Positions 17,086 through 26,013 of a stretch of 50,435 bases of DNA are shown piece by piece. Location of the stretch: assembly GCA_002722775.1 (NCBI GenBank), contig PBMU01000104.1, forward strand, positions 1-50,435, in the 5' to 3' direction. The notes under the pieces were generated by a model that was not told the origin of the DNA, ran no database searches, and saw nothing but the letters and a program-made list of their open reading frames with translations. The first letter of the stretch is position 1, and each line of letters starts with the position of its first letter. The stretch is from Rhodospirillaceae bacterium. Its GTDB lineage: Bacteria > Pseudomonadota > Alphaproteobacteria > Thalassobaculales > Thalassobaculaceae. The translations under genes were made by a program, and so were the position numbers.

Positions 17086-18395
17086 CTAAAAGCGAAATGT
17101 AATCCCAATGCCAGCGCGGATGCGACCACAAGGACCTTTGGTATGCCCCAATGCAGGCGGAGAAGCAGAAACCCGCTTATCGCCGCTAGGAACACGACCC
17201 TCCAGTCGAGCGTCGCAGGATCTGGCACCCAGAGTTGCAATGGCCAGACTTCGACTTGCTCGACCGAACGGAAGAAGACATGGAGCCCAAACCAAATGGC
17301 GAGATTTAGGATCACACCTACGACGGCCGCGGTGATCGCCGTCATCGCTCCCTTAAGACGCGGCCGCGCGTTGATCCATTCAATATACGGCGCGCCCGCA
17401 AAGACCCAGAGAAAGCAGGGCGCGAAGGTTGCCCAGAGCGTGATGGCGGCACCGGCGAGCCCAGCAAGCAAGGGGGTCTTTGGGTTGGACTGGTAGGCTG
17501 CTAGGTAGCCAACAAACTCGGTGACCAGTATCAATGGTCCTGGCGTGGTCTCGGCGAGCCCGAGACCCTCCATCATTTGCCCGGCGTCGAGCCAGCCATA
17601 GGCGGTCACCACGTCCTGGGTCATGTAAGCGAGCACCGCGTAGGCGCCACCGAAAGTGACTAAAGCGAGCTTGGAGAAAAACCAGGCAAGCTGAGTGAAG
17701 ATTGATGTGGACCCCAAAAAGAGGGCCAGGACAACGAGCGGGACAATCCAAATTGCGAGCCAGGTCAGAATGGTGCGCAAGGTGTCGGCAGGTCGGGTAT
17801 GTGTCGCCACGGTGTCGTCGTAGACGGTATCCTTCGAACTCGTGATGTAACCATAGAGGGCGGCTAGCAGGATTATCACCGGAAACGGTAGCGCTAGGAA
17901 GAAGATCATTATAAAGGACGCGGACGCAATCCCCCAGTGCTTGGGCCTAGCGAGGGCCCGGTTCGAGATCCTAAGAAGTGCCTCTATGACGATTACGATG
18001 ACAGCGGCCTGAATTCCGCGGAAAATCGCCTTGATCACAGGGACGTCGCCAAAAGTGGCGCAGATCATTGCTAGCGCTAGGACTATAGCAGCTCCGGGAA
18101 GCACGAAAGTGAGACCTGCTGCCAAACCGCCGGCGATGCCGTGCAGTCGCCAACCAGCATATGTTGCGATCTGCATCGCTTCTGGACCTGGTAGCAGCAT
18201 GCAAAAACTCAAGGCGTTGAGGAACTGTTGCTCGTTGAGCCATTTTTTCTCTTCGACCACAACCCTATGGAGCAAAGCTATCTGCCCTGTCGGTCCACCA
18301 AAGGATAGAAAGCCGATCCGCCCCCAAGTGAAGAGAGCCTCTCGGAATGAGGGGGTCTCCAACGCATCTCTCTGTCCAGGTGTATCTATCGCCAT
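17082..18395 (-). CDS. chrA: Chromate transporter, CHR family
   Basis: 437 residues with about ten to twelve hydrophobic segments arranged as two homologous CHR domains. The N-terminal domain has the family hallmark FLSFGGPTGQIALLHRVVVEEKKW and LPGPEAMQIATYAG; the second half repeats it as LVTFGGAYAVLAYMTQDVV and AETTPGPLILVTEFVGYLA. ChrA proteins export chromate, probably by proton antiport, and some members may carry other oxyanions. No chrB regulator gene is beside it. The gene is complete and starts at ATG 18395. It converges with the TPR-glycosyltransferase. Confidence 0.95.
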   Translation of the reverse strand: MAIDTPGQRDALETPSFREALFTWGRIGFLSFGGPTGQIALLHRVVVEEKKWLNEQQFLNALSFCMLLPGPEAMQIATYAGWRLHGIAGGLAAGLTFVLPGAAIVLALAMICATFGDVPVIKAIFRGIQAAVIVIVIEALLRISNRALARPKHWGIASASFIMIFFLALPFPVIILLAALYGYITSSKDTVYDDTVATHTRPADTLRTILTWLAIWIVPLVVLALFLGSTSIFTQLAWFFSKLALVTFGGAYAVLAYMTQDVVTAYGWLDAGQMMEGLGLAETTPGPLILVTEFVGYLAAYQSNPKTPLLAGLAGAAITLWATFAPCFLWVFAGAPYIEWINARPRLKGAMTAITAAVVGVILNLAIWFGLHVFFRSVEQVEVWPLQLWVPDPATLDWRVVFLAAISGFLLLRLHWGIPKVLVVASALALGLHFAFS

Positions 18396-18556
18396 AATCG
18401 TGCGTCTCGCGCATTGAGAGGGGGCCAGTAGTGGCTTACTTCCAGTCCGTCATGTGTAAGGCAGCAGAGGGCGCGACAGAACAGTATTCCCCCAACGGAT
18501 TGTGCGGGATACGAAAGCGGGGCTGTCACCATGGGACATATTGGCAAACACTCGAA

Positions 18557-20310
18557 CTATGAGGAAAATTGGATCCGATCGGCCCATTCCCGGTATTTCT
18601 CTGAGGCGCGCCGCAGTGCCTCGGTTCGGTCGAATGCACAGTCTATATCCCGGCACGGGAAAACGTTCTTGAAAAAGGCATCTCGCCCACTGGTTAGTGT
18701 CATGTAACTCGCTTCCAGTCGGATCGTGGGAATGCCACTCGCGGCTGCCACTGTGCAGATTGAGGTATCCACCGTGACCACAATGTCAAGACAAGCGATC
18801 AGCGCTGCGAGGCGTTCCAAATCGTCGCGTTGGCGATTGCTCGCAGAATCAGCTCGGGCGAGAAATAGAACTCCGAACGGTGGGTGGTGACTAGACCCGA
18901 TCGCCAGCACAGACCAACCATCAGACCGTCCCCCAGCCCGTTTAGCGAATCTTGGCACCGGGAAATCTCGTTCGCCTCCGGAAGGAGGTAGCTACCCTAC
19001 AACGCAGGACGGGCAAGACCGACTCCCAATAGGCCGGGAAGGCTACCGGACAGTAAATGCGCAGAAGGGCCCCTCTCGGCGACCAGGTAATGGTAGTTCC
19101 AGGCGCAACAACCCCAACCAGTCTCGGTAGTTGTGCGGGCGACGAATTGCGAGGCTGGAAAGCTTCGCTGGGACAGCGCAACGTTGCGAGTATCACATTC
19201 GACAATTACATCGGGGACCGTGTGGAGAAGATCTGGAAGGCAGCTTAAGAAAATGAACTCGTCTCCGACACCTTGTTCAGAACAGACTAGAACTGGTCCG
19301 CTGGGTGGGGCGCCTCGATCCCAAGCTGGTGGCGGACCATCTGGTAGGCCGGCTCGTCTCTCGCAGAGAGACCAACCCCGAGCTGTATCACCGATCGCGA
19401 AAGCGCTTTCGGACGCGACGATGGCCACCGAATCAAGCGCATCGTCGATCATTAGCGCGCGCAGTCTGGCATTACGGGACAATGCGTATCGTGAAATTCG
19501 TATCGCACAACTTGTGAAGTTGATGTGGCCCGGCAACTTTTCTGGAGCAAGAAGGACTGCGCGAACCGCGGCTTGTTTCCCAGAGGTCGTTCAAGCGTGA
19601 GGCGAGCAACCTCCAAAAAGCGATCGTCTAGCGGCGTGATGCATAGCGCGCGACGCAACGAATTGTGCGGCCTTTCACTACAACTAAGACGAACATAGGC
19701 CTCGGACATGGTGGGTTGGAGGACGGCTACCCGCAAGGAAGCGCATTCCGCTTGGTTGACAAGGCCAAGGTCGGGTAAAGCCCGAGCCTGTTCTATATGA
19801 AATCGGGCATCAATTGGCGACGATGAGCTGCACCGATCAAGAACTGCGACCGCGTCTTCCGTGCGTGTTGAGTAGCGCAATACCAAGGACAGGACTCGTC
19901 CGGCGTCTGGATTGCCGGATGTTTTTTCGAACGCTATTCGCGCAGGTTTCTCAGCTCCTTGGTGTCGACCGGCCCGAAGCAAAGCCTGAGCTATGTTGAG
20001 GGCTGGTTACAGCATGTTAGGTTGCGCTTACAACGCTGCTTGGAAAAACTTAATCGCTTCCGCATCCTCTTTCAGCGCCAGAAGGCAGGCGCCTAGATGG
20101 TTTTGGAATCCGGGGAGTCGGGTTTTGCTTTTACGGCCCGACGACGCAGTTCGACGGCCTAGGTGATACGCCCGGATTGGTGCAATGGAACGCCCATGAG
20201 GTCAAGGGTCTCGGGGTGATCCGGAACGATGCCGAGAATTTGCCGGTATTGGGCCAAGCTTCACTGAGGCGTTCAGCATCATGCAGCGCAAACCCATTTT
20301 AGAGGACTTT
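18557..20310 (-). pseudogene. Decayed TPR-glycosyltransferase gene
   Basis: Reading the minus strand downward, pieces of one protein appear in three frames. Around 20200-20300: FALHDAERLSEA, then AQYRQILGIVPDHPETLDLM and, across a TAG, AVELRRRAVKAKPDSPD. After a frameshift: FQNHLGACLLALKEDAEAIK, which are classic TPRs. ORF 19452..19982 continues TPR-like. ORF 18997..19536 has WDRGAPPSGPVLVCSEQGVGDE and FIFLSCLPDLL, matching the glycosyltransferase start in the intact gene at 15478-17085. Near 18870-18920 another frame gives GLCWRSGLVTTHRSEFYFS. ORF 18557..18958 ends with AALIACLDIVVTVDTSIC. Several stops and frameshifts make this a true pseudogene about 1.75 kb long. The edges are approximate, and the upstream end may reach further. 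Confidence 0.8.
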
Positions 20311-20565
20311 AAGTACATACTGACGCGTGACGTGCGGGCGTTGGGACACCGAATAGAACTCCGGCGTGTTAACTCTGCGCACAGAGTGTATTCAGTCCGA
20401 TTGCTTTAATCCAGACGAGCGGAGATTCGGACCGTAATCGCTCTCTTGGTTTGGTAGGCAAGATATATAACTTCGCACACTAGGCCTGGATCCACACCAG
20501 TTCCACTAATCGGTCGGTACTTCATTTGGATCCAACTGTGGATATCCACTAATAGTCGAACCAAT

Positions 20566-20940
20566 CTATATGGGTCTGCTATAGACATCTTTCTCTGTTA
20601 GCATGCCATCGCGAAATGTGTACCGTTCGATCCCAACGCGCGCGAAGGTCTTCCCCGACGCGGCTTCGGTTCCGGACATTCGGTACGTCATGAAGGTAGC
20701 GTCGGGCGCGTGGTGAAACACTACGTCCTCGAAGCGGACATTTTTGAAGCGGCCACGTCGTTCATCGAAAAACGCCGCAATCCTTTCCCGCGAATCGAGA
20801 ACACGGACAGTGTCACCATCCTGGATGGTCCAAGTGAAGTCCGGTGTCACCGCCGTGTACATGAGGTCCAGGTTTTGCTTGAAGAACGCGCGACCGAAAG
20901 TCTTAAATATTACATCGCGTTCGCCGCTGCTTGGGGTCAT
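20566..20940 (-). CDS. NTF2/SnoaL-like fold protein
   Basis: 124 residues, the typical size for a single cone-shaped NTF2-like domain. The order of elements fits: an N-terminal helix pair (FKTFGRAFFKQNLDLMYTAV), TPDFTWTIQDGDTV, the helix RERIAAFFDERRGRF, then antiparallel strands ending ERYTFRDGMLTEKDVYSRP, which resembles the DGKI-E-DVY ending common in this fold. Proteins of this fold can be enzymes, ligand binders or accessory subunits; no function can be assigned. TAGGAG lies about 11 bases before ATG 20940. It sits between the decayed TPR gene and a small TPR gene on the same strand. Confidence 0.75.
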   Translation of the reverse strand: MTPSSGERDVIFKTFGRAFFKQNLDLMYTAVTPDFTWTIQDGDTVRVLDSRERIAAFFDERRGRFKNVRFEDVVFHHAPDATFMTYRMSGTEAASGKTFARVGIERYTFRDGMLTEKDVYSRPI

Positions 20941-21003
20941 TTTGTCGCTCCTATGAGTTTCTCCTAGGCGATGATCACCACAAGTGATGCGAAAGGTAAA
21001 TGC

Positions 21004-21525
21004 TCACGGCTGTCGTGTGGATTCGGAGAAATGATCCAAGCCAAAATCGCTCGGCTCCGCGGTGTATTCTAGTATGCGACGTTTCCAATCCAGGTTTGAA
21101 TTCCGAGAAACCAACTCTGCGAGTATAGCCTTAGACTCACTGATTTTTCCCTGGGCCCAAAGGATTCGCGCCAGAAGGAAAAGGTCTTCGCCTAACCCTC
21201 TACCCCCGCGAAAAGCTGCACGAATGGCGATCTCTGACTCGGCGAACTGGCCGACTGCGTAAAGTGCCTCGGATAACCTTACTTTCACCAAAACATCAGA
21301 AGGGTCCACCATGGATGCACGCCTTAGGAGGGCGAGCGCTGTTTCGGGTAGCCCCAGGGGCGCGAAACACATTCCACATAGCATAAGGGATCGGGCCGAT
21401 TCTGGTGTTGCAACCGCAACCGCCTGGGCATGGTTAAGAGCATCAGGCCGTTTGCCTTTCATGGCCTGTTGAGCCGCCTCCCAGTGGTCATGGACGAAAG
21501 TGTCAAGCATGGTGGGGGCGGTCAT
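21004..21525 (-). CDS. Small TPR protein coupled to a surface-carbohydrate gene
   Basis: 173 residues from ATG 21525, chosen because this ATG overlaps the TGA stop of the upstream gene (ATGA), the classic sign of translational coupling; the ORF track start at 21561 lies deeper inside that gene. Repeats are visible: PESARSLMLCGMCFAPLGLP, ETALALLRRASMVDPSDVLV, AEALYAVGQFAESE-like and LLARILWAQGKISESKAILA, about four TPR units. There is no signal peptide, so it is probably cytoplasmic. TPRs mediate protein contacts; coupling suggests it partners the product of 21522-22838. Confidence 0.78.
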   Translation of the reverse strand: MTAPTMLDTFVHDHWEAAQQAMKGKRPDALNHAQAVAVATPESARSLMLCGMCFAPLGLPETALALLRRASMVDPSDVLVKVRLSEALYAVGQFAESEIAIRAAFRGGRGLGEDLFLLARILWAQGKISESKAILAELVSRNSNLDWKRRILEYTAEPSDFGLDHFSESTRQP

Positions 21526-22838
21526 GACATATGTGTCCGAGTTATGTTCGTTACATGCCACACTGCAGGACCTAGGTCGGTGATTGAAAAATTCTGGCTT
21601 GACCTAGTTTTAGTGGCCTCTCGAAGTAACGCCCGAAAAGTTTCCGTCGAGACGAATGCCTTGTCGCGTTGGCGTGATGAGTTGTACGGGTTTGTGAAGG
21701 GACCGGGTTCCAGCGCGCGGGCGCTTCCGATAGGCATGATGTCCAACACAGAATCGACGATTAACTCAGACGGCGAACTGTCCATCTCTGTCTGGAGATA
21801 GGGCTGTAGCGCCTTTATCCGATCTTGTGGGGTCGAGGTAATGGTAGGTCGTTGGTAAATTTGTTCAACAAATTCCAATGCTTGGCGCGCAGTTTCAGCA
21901 TTTTTGTTTACGATCGACGAAACGAATCTATCGTGCCAGGCTGATTTGCCTGGCCGGAGGTTGATTGCTTCACGCCCGAGCAAGCACGCCTCGAGCCCTG
22001 TAGTTGATCCGCTGTGGACCAATACGGAGCAGGACAACGTCCAGTACAAATGGTCATTGTCGGAAACTATGTACACTGACGACAGATCCCGGGCCATGTC
22101 GATCCAAGGCCTTGGGTTCTCAGATGGGTGGGGCCGCAGGATTACGGGAATGTCGGGCCGGAATTCCGAAATCATATTCAGAAATCGGACAATCTCGCGC
22201 AGATTGTCTCGCTCCCAAACACACTGTGTGTGAAAAAGTTCCATCTCGTCGGGATCACCGGGAGCCAGCACACCCACACCCACGCAGCGACGGTAGTAGG
22301 CGAACGCATCGAAATCGAATGGATTGATGGACGCATAGTTTGTGTTAACCAATACATACGGGCCATAGCGGCTCAGAAACTCCTGCGCCGGACCCGTAAT
22401 GCCTGAGCTTGCGGCGGAAATCAGGGCTTCCGATCTGGGATTTCCAACAATGCTAACCCTGTCCCACATTTCTGGAAACCGCGAGATAAGTGTGTCTCTT
22501 TGATTTATTCCCTGCGCTAGAAAGCGGTCGCAATTCGTTTCAATCCTCGGATCGAATAAAGTTAGGAACACGTCTTCGCCCTTGAGACCGAAAGCCTCCT
22601 CCTCGATCGAAAGAACTCGGTGGCCCGCCGCGCGTGCACTTGTCATCAGGTTTGCCTGGACCGAGTTATTCCCTTTCAGGAAAACGACGCCGGGTGACAA
22701 ACTAGCGAAGTTCCTGGCGAACCACCATTGCTGTCCGATGACGACTTCGAGGTTTCGCGCTAGGGCAGCGGTCGTGATGTGGGCACGCGCCCGAAGTTCC
22801 CGGAACGACTCCTCGACCAGTATGTAAAGCTTGCTCAT
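21522..22838 (-). CDS. Surface carbohydrate biosynthesis protein (GT-B-like)
   Basis: 438 residues. It resembles proteins annotated as surface carbohydrate biosynthesis, distantly like CDP-glycerol glycerophosphotransferases. Supporting segments are MSKLYILVEESFRELRARAH, GHRVLSIEEEAFGL, IPVILRPHPSENPRPW and SCSVLVHSGSTTGLEACLLG, the last like the nucleotide-binding loop of GT-B enzymes. The acceptor and donor cannot be told. ATG 22838 has AGAGGA about 13 bases upstream. It is the first gene of a two-gene unit with the TPR protein. The Gly-Asn-Pro-Arg-Ser segment in the middle (SIVGNPRSEALI) also matches this group. Confidence 0.75.
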   Translation of the reverse strand: MSKLYILVEESFRELRARAHITTAALARNLEVVIGQQWWFARNFASLSPGVVFLKGNNSVQANLMTSARAAGHRVLSIEEEAFGLKGEDVFLTLFDPRIETNCDRFLAQGINQRDTLISRFPEMWDRVSIVGNPRSEALISAASSGITGPAQEFLSRYGPYVLVNTNYASINPFDFDAFAYYRRCVGVGVLAPGDPDEMELFHTQCVWERDNLREIVRFLNMISEFRPDIPVILRPHPSENPRPWIDMARDLSSVYIVSDNDHLYWTLSCSVLVHSGSTTGLEACLLGREAINLRPGKSAWHDRFVSSIVNKNAETARQALEFVEQIYQRPTITSTPQDRIKALQPYLQTEMDSSPSELIVDSVLDIMPIGSARALEPGPFTNPYNSSRQRDKAFVSTETFRALLREATKTRSSQNFSITDLGPAVWHVTNITRTHMS

Positions 22839-23395
22839 GCTGATGGGTTAATCCTCTGATTAAACGCAGCCAGCATTAGAACCTCGGATCGTTTCATAGC
22901 TCTCCATACACCGTTCCGCATTCACCAAACGAAACGGACGCCGCGACCTAATCGTGCTGCAGACCCGGTTGTCCTGCAACCGGGTCTGCAGGAACCCAGT
23001 AACGATTGGTCCAAGATTATATCAAATACAGCCAAAGAGCGTCTTTCTATGATTGAACACAAGGTTAAGAATCAAAAACTTCTTGTGACCGCGCATACGA
23101 GAGTTGGTGACCGATATCGCGATGCGATCGGCCCGCGTAACAGAATAAGGGAGGTGTCCAGATGAATACACGTTGTGCGGCGTCAAACATGCGGATTTTA
23201 TCCGGTGATCGAAAGTCCGGACATTGAGACACTATTGCTGCGTGCTCCATCATTTGGGTAGACGCGATTTTTGACCCAAAAATTGAGCAAAGATATGAGC
23301 TGAAAAGTCAAAGTCTTTTGATCACGACGGTGATCTTGGCATGGAGCTTGTCGTCGTGGTTTGAGGTTTGCAACCGGAGACCCTAGCTTTCTGAT
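22839..23395. promoter_or_regulatory. Divergent intergenic region with a strong hairpin
   Basis: About 560 bp between the outward-facing surface-carbohydrate and monooxygenase genes. It holds the hairpin at 22957-22991. A short ORF at 23174 (20 codons) has a good GGAGG site but no recognisable product, and 38 codons starting at 23050 run into it with a TGA/ATG overlap. I see no clear gene. Confidence 0.4.
22957..22991. repeat. Perfect 15-bp inverted repeat with 5-base loop
   Basis: Arms CTGCAGACCCGGTTG and CAACCGGGTCTGCAG are exactly complementary around the loop TCCTG. This is GC-rich and would be a very stable hairpin in RNA or a cruciform in DNA. No T run follows on either strand, and it lies between divergent genes rather than after one. 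It may be a regulator site, a dispersed repeat unit, or the end of a lost transcription unit. Confidence 0.8.
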
Positions 23396-25036
23396 ATGGT
23401 GGTGCAGGAAACCAAATCGTTTCTCGCGACAGGAACGGGACCCGCGACATATGATGCCATCGTCATTGGCGCTGGAGTGTCTGGGATATATCAGCTTTAT
23501 CGGCTTCGCGAACTCGGACTCAGAACCCTAGTGTTTGAGGCCGGTTCGGACGTGGGCGGCACGTGGTATTGGAACCGCTACCCGGGCGCGCGGTTTGATT
23601 CTGAGAGTTGGTCCTACGGGTACTCATTCTCTGAAGACGTGCTGCGGGAATGGGAATGGCCCGAGCATTTCGCTGCCCAGCCAGACACACTTCGGTACTT
23701 AAATTTCGTCGCAGAAAAATTTGACCTTAAACGTGACATGCAGTTCAATGCTCGCGTTGCTTCGGCCCGCTTCGACGACGGTAGCGACTGCTGGACCATC
23801 ACGCTTGAAAGTGGCGAACGGGCGACAGCGAGCTTCCTAGTGACCGCGCTTGGTCCCCTGTCAGCGCACACTATGCCGAACATTCCGGGTGTCGGAAGCT
23901 TCGATGGCCCGGCGTTTCATACGGCGCGCTGGCCGCGTGAGCCCTTGAGTCTCGAAGGCAAGCGGGTCGGTATCATCGGGACAGGGGCCACCGCGATCCA
24001 GACTATACAGACGATCGCCAAGGAAGTCTGTCATCTAACCGTCTTCCAACGCAATCCGAACTGGGCGGCCCCTTTGAACAACAGTCGGATCAGCCCCGAA
24101 GAACAGACTCGGATTAAAGCCAGCTATTCCCAAATCTTCGAGCGCTGTCGTGAGACGGCAACATGCTTCATTCATGATCCGGATCCCCGGAAGACTCTGG
24201 ATGTTCCGCCGGACAAGCGCGAGGCGTTCTGGGAAAAACTTTACTCCGAGCCTGGATTCGGCATCTGGGTTGGGAACTTCAAGGACATTCTGATTAACGA
24301 AGAGGCTAACGCACTAGTCAGCGCATTCATGGCTAAGAAGATCCGCCAACGAGTTAAAGACCCCGGTGTCGCTGATAAATTGATTCCAAAAAATCATGGA
24401 TTCGGGACGCGGCGCTTGCCGCTCGAGAGTGGCTATTATGAGGTCTACAACCGGGATAATGTGCTTCTGGTGGACATTAATGAAACCCCGATTAATCGGA
24501 TTGAGTCGCGGGGTGTGCGTTGTAGCGACCAGCTGCATGAGTTCGACATCTTGATCTACGCTACGGGATTTGATGGCGTAACAGGCCCATATGACCGGAT
24601 TGACATACGTGGTCCAGAAGACCGCAGTCTAAAAGAGGATTGGAAGAAGCTTCCGCGCACTTTTCTGGGCATGTTGGTCGAGGGCTTTCCAAATATGTTT
24701 ATGATCCTGGGCCCTCACACTGCGCGCGGTAACATTCCGCGTAACATTGAGGAGATCGTCGACTGGCAGACGCAATTGATTAAACACATGCGGGAGCGGG
24801 GGTTCTCCCGCGTTGAGCCCAGGGCTGAAGCTGTCGATCGTTGGGTCGACGCCGTTAACAAGGCCTGTGAGGGACTGCTATTTAGTCAAATTGACTCCTG
24901 GCAGACCGGGATTAACAAAAATGTCGAGGGCCGCCAAGTTCGTCGAGTGCTCGGCTACTATGGTGGCGCGGTGAAGTACCGTAATATAAGCCAGAAAGTA
25001 GCGGCGGGTGGCTACAGAGAATTTCTCTTTGGCTGA
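23396..25036 (+). CDS. Flavin-containing Baeyer-Villiger monooxygenase
   Basis: 546 residues, normal for cyclohexanone/phenylacetone-type monooxygenases. The FAD motif is VIGAGVSGIYQLYRL, followed by GGTWYWNRYPGARFDSES, diagnostic of the family. The Baeyer-Villiger fingerprint F-x-G-x-x-x-H-x-x-x-W-P is complete as FDGPAFHTARWP. The NADPH Rossmann motif is VGIIGTGATAIQTI. LIYATGFDG is the conserved ATG motif. Such enzymes insert oxygen next to a ketone to make esters or lactones using NADPH and O2. The substrate is unknown. ATG 23396 is used; the ribosome site is weak (GGAGA at 16 bases) and GTG codons follow immediately. A methyltransferase-like gene begins 36 bases after the stop. Confidence 0.93.
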   Translation: MVVQETKSFLATGTGPATYDAIVIGAGVSGIYQLYRLRELGLRTLVFEAGSDVGGTWYWNRYPGARFDSESWSYGYSFSEDVLREWEWPEHFAAQPDTLRYLNFVAEKFDLKRDMQFNARVASARFDDGSDCWTITLESGERATASFLVTALGPLSAHTMPNIPGVGSFDGPAFHTARWPREPLSLEGKRVGIIGTGATAIQTIQTIAKEVCHLTVFQRNPNWAAPLNNSRISPEEQTRIKASYSQIFERCRETATCFIHDPDPRKTLDVPPDKREAFWEKLYSEPGFGIWVGNFKDILINEEANALVSAFMAKKIRQRVKDPGVADKLIPKNHGFGTRRLPLESGYYEVYNRDNVLLVDINETPINRIESRGVRCSDQLHEFDILIYATGFDGVTGPYDRIDIRGPEDRSLKEDWKKLPRTFLGMLVEGFPNMFMILGPHTARGNIPRNIEEIVDWQTQLIKHMRERGFSRVEPRAEAVDRWVDAVNKACEGLLFSQIDSWQTGINKNVEGRQVRRVLGYYGGAVKYRNISQKVAAGGYREFLFG

Positions 25037-25072
25037 CCTGGGTCGTGGGATGCGGTCCTAACGTTCAGGGAA

Positions 25073-25777
25073 TTGGACTATCGAGAAACAGACCTTGGTA
25101 AGTTAAGCTTGCGGCAGCGCCGCGAACTGGCACTTGGCGTGGATGTATTCGAGATAAAACTTGGCGAAGAGTTTCTGATGTCGAGTCTTTTCACGGATTC
25201 GGAGATCGCTCTAGCGCGCCTAGGCCTTGGATGGTGCGATGGGGACGTTCTCAATGTCCTCTTAGGCGGCCTTGGTCTGGGTTACACAGCCAGCGCAGTA
25301 TTGGAAGACCCGAGGGTGGGCTCTCTCTTGGTGGTCGACGCGCTAGAGGCTGTGTTCGAATGGCATGAAATGGGTATCCTCCCACTGGGTGGAGTGGTGT
25401 CAGAAGATCCGCGGACGCGCTTTGTGCTAGGCGACTTCTTTGACCACGCGGCTTCCGACGATGGGTTCGACCCCAAAGTATCAGGCCGGTTTTCCGACGT
25501 GATCCTTGTCGATATCGATCATTCGCCGGAAGCTCTATTGCACCCCGGTAACGAATCTTTCTATCAGGCTGAGGGTTTGGAACGACTGGCATCCCATCTA
25601 TCGCCCGGGGGTGTCTTTGGACTTTGGTCAAACGACCCTCCGGACGACGAATTCACGGCCCGGCTCGCATCCGGCTTTCAAGAGGCGCGCGCCAAGCCAG
25701 TTGTTTTCTTCAATCCGTTGCGCGACAGGAACGTAACTCAAACAATCTATCTCGCACGACGTGGTGCTGGGCCGTGA
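25073..25777 (+). CDS. Spermidine-synthase-like SAM-dependent methyltransferase fold protein
   Basis: 234 residues, starting at TTG 25073 with CAGGGA just upstream. The nucleotide-binding strand and loop read VLNVLLGGLGLGYTASAVLE, followed by SLLVVDALEAVFEWHE (acidic residue after strand 2), RFVLGDFFDHA and DVILVDIDHSPEALLHP. This is the layout of spermidine-synthase-like proteins. SPGGVFGLWSNDPPDDEFTA resembles the LPGGVLA-WS block seen in uncharacterised members encoded near oxidoreductases. Whether it transfers a methyl or aminopropyl group, or neither, is unknown. It lies behind the monooxygenase and overlaps the next gene by four bases (GTGA). Confidence 0.75.
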   Translation: MDYRETDLGKLSLRQRRELALGVDVFEIKLGEEFLMSSLFTDSEIALARLGLGWCDGDVLNVLLGGLGLGYTASAVLEDPRVGSLLVVDALEAVFEWHEMGILPLGGVVSEDPRTRFVLGDFFDHAASDDGFDPKVSGRFSDVILVDIDHSPEALLHPGNESFYQAEGLERLASHLSPGGVFGLWSNDPPDDEFTARLASGFQEARAKPVVFFNPLRDRNVTQTIYLARRGAGP

Positions 25778-26013
25778 CGAACAATCCGCGAAGTAATTGG
25801 ATGCGCGTCACGGCGGTTACGGGCATGCTCGGCGTGGTCTGCGGCTCGGCAGCATTGGCGGGCGATTTGCTTGGAAAATTTCTGAGGTGGTTAGACTGGC
25901 TTGCACCCGTCCCGGGGCTGAGTGGCTTGCTGATCCTGGCTTTTTTTCCGATCACCTGTCTAGTGGTCCTTCTGGTATTGAGTTGGGTCTTCGAAGGGTT
26001 CAGGAACAAGTGA
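25774..26013 (+). CDS. Small two-helix membrane protein
   Basis: 79 residues from GTG 25774, which overlaps the TGA stop of the methyltransferase-like gene (GTGA) and indicates coupled translation; the ORF track start at 25624 is rejected. Two hydrophobic segments are clear: VTGMLGVVCGSAALAGDLLG and GLLILAFFPITCLVVLLVLS, joined by a short FLRWLDWLAPVPG linker, ending in a basic tail FRNK. I do not recognise a family. Its coupling suggests it serves with the two upstream gene products, for example as a membrane anchor, but this is inference. Confidence 0.65.
   Translation: MTNNPRSNWMRVTAVTGMLGVVCGSAALAGDLLGKFLRWLDWLAPVPGLSGLLILAFFPITCLVVLLVLSWVFEGFRNK

Noticed and set aside
18396-20565. Separate hypothetical genes at 18557, 18942, 18997, 19133 and 19452
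   Set aside because: Their minus-strand translations are consecutive pieces of one TPR-glycosyltransferase; the plus-strand ones are shadows.
23050-23236. Two tiny ORFs, the second with a GGAGG site and overlapping start/stop
   Set aside because: Products of 38 and 20 residues match nothing and show no conserved motif; kept only as a note.
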